From positions 49,475,180 to 49,539,179 of the forward strand of contig NC_066314.1 in assembly GCF_022539315.1 (NCBI RefSeq): a stretch of 64,000 nucleotides of DNA, given 5' to 3'. The DNA comes from Serinus canaria (lineage: Eukaryota > Chordata > Aves > Passeriformes > Fringillidae). Positions 1 to 21,632 of the stretch are shown here, one piece after another; the stretch's first letter is position 1, and each line of letters starts with the position of its first letter. Both the position numbers and the translations under genes were made by a program. Below the pieces are notes generated by a model. It was not told where the DNA came from. It saw nothing but the letters and a program-made list of their open reading frames with translations, and made no database searches.

Positions 1-13637
<13,637 letters not shown>

Positions 13638-14823
13638 GAGGGCAAACTGCCAGCACAGGCTGTCATTTTCCTTTTTTTTTTTTTTTTTTTTTAATTTATT
13701 AATGCAGAAACACACAAGTCATATCGCTTCCTAGAGAGTAAAGATTGCAGAAGTGGGCACTTCCCATTAGCTTTTGTGGGTACGGACACAATGAGCAGTG
13801 CGGAGGTGGCAGAATGGCCAGGACTCCATTGCTCGAGCCCATTCCTTATGGCAGCAATCAAATTGAATGATTCAAGCAAAGCTCCAGGGTTTGGGGCTCT
13901 GGCTTCCCACACCCCCTCAGCTTGGTGTGGAGTGTGACTGACTGGAGCCGAGAGTTGTAGCCAAAAATGTTTTTGGGTTTTTTTTCTAACAGGACAACCT
14001 GACTGCTTTCTATTTCTTTTCCTGAATGGTTGATGTAGGCACAGTTTTCTCCCCAGCTCGCTGGTACTAACATTTCTGTGATCCTTGGGAAATAGGATGG
14101 GGATGCAGCCATAAGTATTCCTGAGGACCAGACCAGAGACTGGTCTTTCTAAATAGCCATTGCCCTGAGTGCTAAGTAAGGAACATCTGTCCCCACCCTT
14201 CTGAGCACCTGGTTATGAGTCCTGGAGTCACTTGAGGGAGTGAAGGGGAAAAGGACAGGGCTTTCTGCGTGTTCCTTGGCTCCCTGCGTCCCAAGTTGCT
14301 ATAAAAGCTTGTTAAAGCTCAGTGGGGATGGAATTATATTTTCACAAGGGTGGAGTTTTTTAATCACCAGGTGTCCAAGCTTCCCATCTCCCTGCGTTCC
14401 TGTGGCAGGAAGCCTCCCTGGAGCATCTTTCTCCTGCTAACAAGACTGAGGACTGGCTATGATAGATGGTGGAAGTTTGTAGAGCTCTGGCCCCTTCATC
14501 CCTCTTGGGGAAGGGAAGATATGTAAACATAAAACCAGTTTTTCTTCTTGTTTCCTGTCCCCCAGCATCACATCTGCCCCTGTTAGAGGTAGGTGCCAGA
14601 GCAGGTCCTGGTCTCTCACAGGTGGCTCTCCCCATGCCCATTATCACTGACTTCCCCTGAGCTACACAAGTTTCACCCTTAGGCTGGAATATTCAGGAAG
14701 GAATGTTGCACACCCCTTTGTTTTTTATCTCTGTAGCTGTTCTGGGTTCAGACTGGAGCAGACTTGAAACCTGACATGACCTGACTGGTCAAATTTGTCT
14801 CTTTTATTCTCTCAGGCAGCAAT

Positions 14824-14850
14824 TGCTGCTGCTGCTGCTGCTGCTGCTGC
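14824..14850 (+). repeat. (TGC)9 trinucleotide repeat in 3'UTR
   Basis: Nine uninterrupted TGC units, read as a CUG repeat in the TMEM184B transcript. Tracts of this kind are often length-polymorphic. Confidence 0.95.
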
Positions 14851-16665
14851 ACATTTCACAGGCTCTGCTGCACCTGCAGTGCTATCAAGGGTGGAAGCAG
14901 CATCCATGGAAGTGGGAGAAGCTTCCCCTTGCTTCTGTTGGGTTTTGGATGAACCCATGAGTACTTAGCGGAGCCAAAACAAAAGTGATCCCTCTGTAGA
15001 TCTATCCAGGGACCAGAAAATGCCTCTTGCTTGCTTAAAATTATCTGGGAGAAAAGTAAGCAGCACACTCAAGTGCTACAGCTCAGATGCTCCTACCTGC
15101 AAGCAGGAAGCAAAATTGAGGGATTGGAGCAAGCTGCTGTGTTCAGCTGTAGTTTCTCCATTCCTCTCCTGCTTTACACCTCCCCTGCCGAGAGCAGACC
15201 TGTGTGATTCTGGATTGCTCCTTGCTGTCCTGCTAGGAGAACTGGAGTCTGGTTTGCTGCCTGGAGTTTACCTTTCTATTTGTTTCCTAATCCATCTGCT
15301 TGTTCATTGAGTGTCTCAGAAGCAGCAGTGAGTGAAGAGCACCTCATTTATTCAGCACCTCTGCCCAAGCTGGGCAGAAGGGCTTGAAGAGAGGCAGGTT
15401 TGCTCCCTGCTGTGAGGATGAGACAGGGACAAGCTTAAGGATAGTGCCTCCTCCTGTACTGTTGTTTCTGGGGGATGGTGAAGCTGGTGAGATCAACAGA
15501 ACTGTTGAGGGAGCTGGAGGCAAGGTCAGTGGATCCAGCAGTTTCTTTGCTACTGGATTTCCCCATTCACACACATCCTGCAATGCCATGCTGTTGGTTA
15601 CTAATTTTCATAAATTTGTGACTGCTTAATTAGACATGCAAACACACTCTGACAGGCTTTGTGTGGGCTCGGTATAAAACTTCCTCATGCATAAGGCACC
15701 TGGAAATCAGGGCTGAAGGTTGAACAGACTTTACTTCTGTTATCTATGGCTTTGATCAATATTCCTTTAATGTGAGATTCTGATGTTCCTCTCTCTTTTA
15801 GGAAAGTGGGGCACAGGACATGTTCCCATCATCCCCTTTCTTTGCATTTGCAGGTCTTGATGATGTCCCAGTATCACTTAGTGACTGCCCCCAGTCTTTG
15901 TTGCATTTGGCTGGCTGAAATCTGTGTGATTGCCCCACTGAGCATGAAGGTGGTCCAGGCTTAGAGAAGCATGTCCTAGAACTTAATTTGAAATGTCTCC
16001 TGTATACATATATATGTGTCTATATATATGCACTATGGAGAGGATCTGGATATTCTCAAAGCATCCTGTGTAATGGTTTCAAGTATAACTCTCTTGCACC
16101 AGCTGCCTTCAGAGGAGCCTGTTGAGCTAGTACCCAACAAGCCAGCTGCCCTACTTTATAATTTTATATATATATGTTTTTTAACACCACATAAAATCAT
16201 CCAGTACTGAGCTTCCTGCTCTTCCTCATGACCGGCAAATGCCAGAGCAAGCCCTGGCTCTGAAGCCACTTTGTGTTGGAGGAACAAATATGAGATCCAG
16301 AGCTTGAGACCAAGAAGGCCAAGGCATCCATGGTCTCGTTGGTCTGCTCATGGTAGCCCAGGACCCAGGAAATGTGCCAGTTCCAGGAGTAGACCCTTGG
16401 AGCTGCTCTCCCTCACCTGCTTCCGCTTCCCTTCCTTCCTTCCTTTTTTGTTTACCATGTAACATACCCACGGGATTTGTTTATTATTTTTCCATATAGA
16501 GTAGTTCTTTGTATATAAATGACTGAAAAAAAAGTATGATAAATAAGACAGAGTCACCTAGTTTTGTACCTATTGTGTTTAACTGATGTGAGCTCAGCGA
16601 CAAGCCGCTCTCTATTTTGGTCTTTGTGACGTTATACTCCACAGAAATGAGCAAATATGATGACA

Positions 16666-16671
16666 AATAAA
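16666..16671 (+). terminator. TMEM184B: Poly(A) signal, TMEM184B
   Basis: Canonical AATAAA, the first on the plus strand after the TMEM184B stop, in an A/T-rich setting. Cleavage is expected 10-30 bases downstream. Confidence 0.7.
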
Positions 16672-16699
16672 AAATATAGAGATAATATAGATTGTACTT

Positions 16700-17650
16700 A
16701 AGCTGCCTCTGTGTGGTGCTGTCTGTGTGATATTTCTGAGTTTTTCCTCCTTGCAGAGACTGAAGCTTGGTGGTCAGGATCTCTTGTCCTCTTCTCAGAA
16801 GGAAAGCTTTAGGTGTCGGTGTAGGAGCTGATGGAGAAGCGTCACTCCAGCACCCTGGGCTGAGACACCACTGCTGGCCCAAGGCAGGATTGAAACCATG
16901 AGTCAAAAACCTGGAGTAGAGATGAATTCTCCCTTAGGTGCTCACTGAGAAACATTGATGGGGGAGGGAGGGGGCCCCAGCAAACAATGGCTTTGGGATT
17001 TTCTTCCATGAGCAGTGTTTGGGGCTTGTACCATTTGCAGTGGCAGAGGGAATGGGAATGTCAAACCCCCCAAACCCTCCCGAGTGCTGCAGCCTGCTGG
17101 GGACCTGGCCCACCTGGGAATTTGGAACATGCTCACCACTCCCAGCTCAGCTCTGAGGAAGGGTGGCTTTTCCACACAGGGAGGAGGTCTGGCTTCATTT
17201 TCCAGTAAGGTGCCTTCCACCCTTCTTCCCCTTCTTGTGCCATCTGTGGGTAGCTCACTGCTTTCTTCCTTGCTGTTCACAGGTAAGGTGATAAGGTCAC
17301 TCAGCAGGGAAGGTTTTGGGCACAGATGCCCTGCACCTGGTCCAAGGACAGCCTGGAGGGAATTTTTGTAGTGAAAAGCATTATCTTTTCCAGGAAAAGC
17401 TGATTCAGCACAGCTGCACAGCTCCTGAAAGCAAGTGCTTTGGGGGGTGGTATTCAGCACTAAGCATGCTTTTTTAGCCCTTTTCTCTCAGAGACTATAA
17501 ATCTGGTTTTGTCCTAAAAAGCCATGAGCTATTCCCCATCCCATCTTTTCTGGGCACATTCTTAAGCATGTCCTACAACAAAGCCAGAGGGAGACAGAAA
17601 ACCTGGTCTCAGACAGCTCTGCTCAAGTTCAAAAAGGACCAAACACACTC
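16700..17650. other. Intergenic gap between convergent TMEM184B and MAFF
   Basis: About 1 kb between the two inferred poly(A) sites. Short open frames on both strands (16942-17460 minus, 17015-17371 plus) overlap each other and show no known domain. I see no gene or repeat here. Confidence 0.65.
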
Positions 17651-17673
17651 CCGCTGTGGAAAAAAAAAATTGC

Positions 17674-17679
17674 TTTATT
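17674..17679 (-). terminator. MAFF: Poly(A) signal, MAFF
   Basis: TTTATT on the plus strand is AATAAA on the minus strand. It is the last canonical signal before the gap to TMEM184B. Confidence 0.65.
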
Positions 17680-17734
17680 TGTAAAGTCTACAAAATACAG
17701 AGGAGTCGGGTAGGACACATACTGTAAGTCAGAA

Positions 17735-17743
17735 AATAAATAA
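17735..17743 (-). promoter_or_regulatory. MAFF: AU-rich element nonamer in MAFF 3'UTR (distal)
   Basis: The minus-strand transcript reads UUAUUUAUU, the core nonamer of class II AU-rich elements that recruit decay factors such as tristetraprolin. It lies about 56 bases upstream of the poly(A) signal, next to a run of A on the transcript. Confidence 0.55.
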
Positions 17744-17884
17744 GTTTTTTTTTTTGCTCTATATAAGTATAAGATAAAATGTGATTTGCATATATAAAAT
17801 ATAAAGTACGGCTCTGTACCAACATCCTGGCTGTGCCAAGAGGCGGAATGGCAAAGAGGACGTGAAAATAACTTATGTTCGTGC

Positions 17885-17893
17885 AATAAATAA
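17885..17893 (-). promoter_or_regulatory. MAFF: AU-rich element nonamer in MAFF 3'UTR (proximal)
   Basis: A second UUAUUUAUU on the MAFF transcript, 142 bases before the distal copy. Two copies of this nonamer in one short A/U-rich tract fit an unstable, inducible mRNA. Confidence 0.55.
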
Positions 17894-19250
17894 ACCCAAG
17901 AGGAGTCGGGGTGGGGGATGCCAACCACAGTGCCCCACCCAGGAGTGGCAGGCACCTCTCTACAGGGAAGAATGGAGGCTGCAGCCGAAGGTGGCTGGTG
18001 TGGCAATACTCAGGCAGGGGCAGAACGGAGGGGTGGGGACATCATCTACAGCAGCAGTTCCCGAGATGGACCTGCCACCTGCTCCCTCCCCTGTGCTGCC
18101 TGCATTTAGCAAACCCAGCTCTTCTCCAGCCTTTCAGCCTGCTCAAGAGCTGGTTATCCCACACCGGTGTCCAAGCTGGAGGAAAACCAAAGGGAGGAGC
18201 CTACCTGCCTGCCAAGGCGCTCCAAGGAGCAGGAATGCTTTCTGCCCCTACTTCCCACCTCCTGCATCTCCACCCCTCTCTCTGCCTCCATATCTCTGAC
18301 TCTAAGGGCCGGGAGCACCTTTCCATGGGCCTTGTAGGCAGTGGGGCACCAGGGAGGGCTTGGCGGAACCATACAAGCTGGCTTGTGCTGAGCAAAACAG
18401 TGTTTATCTCTGCTCCAGCTGCCTCTGCTTCCTTCCTGCCAGGGCTGCTGCATTTCAGACACCCGGCCAGGCTGAGTGTCCCGTCAGCAGGAAGAGGCAT
18501 GAAGGATGTGCATGATAGAGAAAGATAAAACAGCACCACTGCTTCTCCCCTTTGTGGACAACAGCCTGGGCTGAGCCACTCATGTCTCCCAGCTCCCCCC
18601 TGCCCAATCATTGTCATATCTGGGGCTCCCCAGCACCACAACCTGCCACAGTGCTTTCCCATTCCATTCACCCTTACCAGGCATTAACACACAGCCACTT
18701 TATCTCCCCCTCTGACCTGCTAACCTTCCCTTGCCATCTGCATCCCCAGAGATTTCAGACATGCTGCCACCTCCCCGCCTTCTCCAGCTGTGGTCCAGGT
18801 TGTCTGCCCAATGCCGATACCCTTGTATCATGTCTTCTTCCCCTACACTGCAAAACCTCTCTCTCCTCTTTTCCCTCTCTGGCACATGCTCCTGGGACTG
18901 CCTGGCCCACATTTAGCTCTCCCATGCCCTCTCACAAAAAAGAGGCACCTGGCATTTTCCTACCAGCTTGGACCTACGGGATGCTTCCCCATTGTGTGGG
19001 TTCGCTCTCTCCTGTCTGCACACCCAAGAGGGGAGGGGGCTATGGGGGCCACCAGTGAGGTCCTGTCCTCCATCCAAGCACCCACATAGCAGCAGCCCTC
19101 CCTACCTGGGGGAGCTGGAGGTCAAGGGATGGGAGAAAGAGGATTTTGGGCCCAGGTCCTGACAGGGAGGAGGTTGGGAAGGGCTGGGAGGCAATTCATG
19201 GGGAAGGCACCCGGGGAGGACCGTGTCCAGCCGGGGAACGGAGGCCAGCA

Positions 19251-19781
19251 CTAGGAGTAGGCGGCCTGGTTGGTGCCGGACTTGACGATGGTGATGACGC
19301 TGGCAGTAGCCACCTTGGCGGGGGGCCCGTGAGTGGCCACAGTGCGGGCGAAGCCCTGCAGGGCCTCGTACTTGCCACGGAGGGTGTCGAGCTCCAGGCG
19401 CATGGCAGCATTCTCCCGGGCCAGCTTGTCCACCTCCCACTCCAGCTCCATCTTCTGCTTCTGCAGCTCTTCCTTCTGGCAGACACGCTTCACTCGGCAG
19501 CTGGCAGCATAACCCCGGTTCTTCAGTGTCCGACGACGCTGCTTCAGCCTCGCCACCTCCTCCTTGGAGAGGCCCCGCAGGTGGTGGTTGAGTTCCCGCA
19601 CTGACAGCCCCATCAGCTCCTCATCCGACAGCAGTGGAGTGTTCTCCCCCAGTTCCCGCTTCACCTACCAGAGAGAGAGGTGGCTGCCTGAGACCCCCAA
19701 AACCAGCCCCCTGACTCCCAAGCCCCTGTTCCCACTGGTGCTTACCTTCAAAGCCTTGCTGGAGAGCCCGTCTGCAGCCAT
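19251..19781 (-). CDS. MAFF: Small Maf bZIP transcription factor MafF
   Basis: Two coding exons on the minus strand: 19746-19781 (12 codons, [12 protein letters not shown]) and 19251-19664 (137 codons plus stop), joined GTAAG/AG in phase 0, giving 149 residues. The first codon of the large exon is GTG (Val), not a start; the true ATG is at 19779-19781. The protein has the small-Maf layout: an extended homology region (about residues 22-50, [17 protein letters not shown]), a basic DNA-contact region ([18 protein letters not shown]), a leucine zipper of about four heptads, and a short C-terminal tail. It has no acidic activation domain. Small Mafs bind MARE/ARE elements as repressive homodimers or as partners of CNC factors (NRF1-3, NFE2, BACH). 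A non-coding first exon lies upstream, and the gene diverges from PLA2G6. MAFG and MAFK are less likely given the tail sequence and synteny. Confidence 0.96.
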
Positions 19782-20903
19782 CCTTTCCTCACACTGGCCC
19801 TGCTGAGCAGCCAGGAGAAAAGCCGGTTACTGCTAGCCCCTTGTTCCTCACCTCAGAAGAGAGGACACCGGCCCTGCTGGTCCTGTGTCCGCTGCCCACA
19901 TCCCCCCCACCCCGGGCCACATGATTCATCCCACTCCTTTTAAAAAGTGCATAGTAATAGTATTTATAGCAATGATGACTGCAAGCAATAATAATAATAA
20001 TGGAGCAAGGATGGACCTCCCACCCTCCTTCATCCCATCACGAGAGGGTTGGGATGCTGCTCTGCCCAAGGGACCCAAAATGCCCCAGCCGCCTGCTGGG
20101 AAGTCAAGCCTTCCCCGCGGGGAGGAAACATAGGCGAGATCCGCCCGAGGCTGAAGGGAAAGTAAAAGCAGCAGCCCCACCGAGTGACACCGTGGCGAAG
20201 TCACCCAGCCGGGACCCGCGGGGAGGTGCCGCCCCTCCGCCCGGCGAGAGCACCGCCGGTCCCGGCACAAGGGTCGGGTGTCTCCAGGCTCCGGGGGCGG
20301 GCGAAGGGTCGCGGTCACGAAGGGCAGGCGGGTGAAGTGGCCGCCCCGTGATTCAGCAGCCCAGGGGTGAAAGTCACAGAAGCGGCGCCTGCCCCTCGCC
20401 GATGGCCGGTCCCTCCCCGTCCCCGGGAGAGTGAGGAGGGGTCCGGGGTCCCGGACCCCAGCCCAGCAGCCTCTCCCCACCTCGGGGAACCCCGGTCTCG
20501 TTAGGAGAGCCCTCGGAGGGCCGAGGGGGTCGGGACGGGGCCGAGAGCGCACCGAGAGGAATGAGGGGCTGGAGGGGGGCGGCGGGAAAGGTGGAGCCGG
20601 GCCGGCTGGAAGCTGATGCAATCCGGGCCGGGGATCCGCCGCCGAAGCCGAAGGAGCGGCGGCGGATCCCTCCAGGGCGGTGGCCGGGAACTGGAAAGGA
20701 AGAACCGACGGTTCCGAGCGCGGCCGGCCGGCCCGCCCCCCCGTCCCGTTCCCCCAAGCCCTAGTCCCGGTCCCGATCTCCGCCTTCGGCGGCAGCAGAG
20801 AGGCCTCCAGCCGGTGCCCGACCCCGCCGCCCCCTTCTCCCGGCCGCCCGGCGAGGGGCGAAGGCAAGGCGAGAGCGGAGGGGCCGCTCCGGCCGGCGCT
20901 CAC

Positions 20904-20990
20904 CTGGAGGCTGCGCTGCTCCCGCGGGGCCGCTGCCGGGTCAGGGCGTCGGGCGGCGCCTCCAACCTCGCTCCGCGCGATTACTCACCC
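20904..20990 (-). other. MAFF: Predicted non-coding first exon of MAFF
   Basis: On the minus strand a good donor (CCTCCAG/GTGAGC, intron starting at 20903) pairs with an acceptor just upstream of the MAFF ATG (AG at about 19803-19804). The transcription start is placed near 20980-21000 only because of an A/T-rich TATA-like stretch at about 21007-21014 in otherwise GC-rich sequence. Start and first-exon length are inferred. Confidence 0.5.
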
Positions 20991-21027
20991 GCGGATTCTT
21001 TTCATTCATAAAAACACAGTCATGCGG

Positions 21028-21035
21028 TGACGTCA
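21028..21035. promoter_or_regulatory. MAFF: Palindromic CRE (TGACGTCA)
   Basis: A perfect CREB/ATF consensus palindrome about 40-50 bases upstream of the inferred MAFF start. This is a typical position for a CRE in immediate-early genes. Confidence 0.65.
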
Positions 21036-21077
21036 CCCTTGCCACGCCCTCTCCCCGCTGCTGCCGCGTGGGGCGGC

Positions 21078-21111
21078 CGCTGGCCTTAAAGCGCCCGCTG
21101 GCCTTAAAGCG
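21078..21111 (+). repeat. Duplicated 16-mer in divergent promoter
   Basis: CGCTGGCCTTAAAGCG occurs at 21078-21093 and again at 21096-21111, with only two bases between copies. A related local duplication (CACACCGCACG) follows near 21129-21159. The two copies place identical sites 18 bases apart. Confidence 0.85.
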
Positions 21112-21422
21112 TCCCGCGGTGCCAGCTCACACCGCACGTTGCCTGCGCACACCGCACGCCGCGCTGTGAACGCGGCCGCGCTCCAACCGCGCTGGCTTGA
21201 ACTCGAGTTCAGGGCTGGCGCAGGACCGATGAGCGGCCCTGCCGGGAGCAGAACGCCTCACCGTAATGGGCCACTACCGCTTTAAGAAGGGCGGCGCCCC
21301 CCCACCCCCACCCCTGTTGCCCCGCCTCCACAAAGATGACGCCTTCTGCCCTCCTCCCCGGCAGGCGGCGGGCGCGGCTTTAATCCCGCCCCCATGGCCC
21401 CGCCCCGGAAACGACGCCGCTG

Positions 21423-21427
21423 ATTGG
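21423..21427 (-). promoter_or_regulatory. PLA2G6: Inverted CCAAT box 1
   Basis: ATTGG, 210 bases upstream of the PLA2G6 ATG, in the context CTGATTGGCC. It fits NF-Y, which is common in TATA-less divergent promoters. Confidence 0.5.
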
Positions 21428-21451
21428 CCCGTCCCGGGGGCGGTGCCGGCG

Positions 21452-21456
21452 ATTGG
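21452..21456 (-). promoter_or_regulatory. PLA2G6: Inverted CCAAT box 2
   Basis: A second ATTGG, 29 bases from the first and in the same orientation, context GCGATTGGCGG. Paired CCAAT boxes about three helical turns apart are a recurrent NF-Y arrangement. Confidence 0.5.
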
Positions 21457-21508
21457 CGGGCAGCGGGCGGCGCGCGGGGGGCGCTGGGGGCCCGTCGTGC
21501 TTTGCCCG

Positions 21509-21518
21509 GCGCCATCTC
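21509..21518 (+). promoter_or_regulatory. PLA2G6: YY1-like site near PLA2G6 start
   Basis: GCGCCATCTC resembles the YY1 consensus (core CCAT) often found at or just after TATA-less transcription starts. It lies about 120 bases before the PLA2G6 ATG. Confidence 0.4.
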
Positions 21519-21632
21519 CGGATCCCGCCTGATCCCATTCCCGGCCCCGCTGTCACCCGGCGGCGCTCCGGGTCACTGGCGGAGCCAGTGGCCGCCTTTC
21601 CCTCGCGAGAACCTGCCTGAGGCGCTGGGAAG

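Larger units (their letters stand above)
13638..16690 (+). other. TMEM184B: TMEM184B 3' untranslated region
   Basis: From the TAG at 13635-13637 to the first canonical AATAAA (16666-16671) there is no other gene signal, so a roughly 3 kb 3'UTR is inferred. A long UTR is usual for this gene in mammals. It includes a run of 21 T at about 13672-13692, a (TGC)9 repeat at 14824-14850 and a TA-rich stretch near 16005-16030 and 16160-16180. No protein-coding signal is seen inside it. Confidence 0.7.
17655..19250 (-). other. MAFF: MAFF 3' untranslated region
   Basis: Extends from the MAFF stop (19251-19253) to the minus-strand AATAAA at 17674-17679. The distal 250 bases are strongly A/U-rich and contain two UUAUUUAUU nonamers. 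The proximal 1.2 kb is C/T-rich on the plus strand and holds no gene I recognise. The 205-codon frame at 17911-18528 on the opposite strand looks incidental. Confidence 0.7.
20990..21632. promoter_or_regulatory. Divergent GC-rich promoter shared by MAFF and PLA2G6
   Basis: About 640 bases separate the inferred MAFF first exon (leftward) from the PLA2G6 ATG (rightward). The interval is inside a CpG-rich island running from about 20100 to 21850. It contains a perfect CRE (21028-21035), a repeated 16-mer (21078-21111), two inverted CCAAT boxes (21423-21427, 21452-21456) and a YY1-like site (21509-21518). The layout suggests a CRE-driven, inducible MAFF side and a TATA-less housekeeping PLA2G6 side. 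Confidence 0.65.

Noticed and set aside
16005..16180. TA-rich stretches as an origin or matrix-attachment site
   Set aside because: Short simple repeats in a 3'UTR with no supporting structure.
17736..17894. Plus-strand AATAAATAA motifs as extra poly(A) signals for TMEM184B
   Set aside because: They lie more than 1 kb beyond a good AATAAA at 16666. They are better explained as minus-strand UUAUUUAUU elements in the MAFF 3'UTR.
19659..19664. Start of MAFF at the beginning of the large exon
   Set aside because: The codon is GTG (Val) directly after a splice acceptor. The genuine ATG is in the short exon at 19779-19781.
19926..20903. 325-codon open frame on the minus strand in MAFF intron 1, ending in a hydrophobic tail-anchor-like stretch
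   Set aside because: Its first codon is the GTG of the MAFF exon 1 splice donor, not an ATG. The frame is open because the CpG island is stop-poor, and the hydrophobic tail comes from an (AAT)n repeat. The first internal ATG leaves only about 35 codons.
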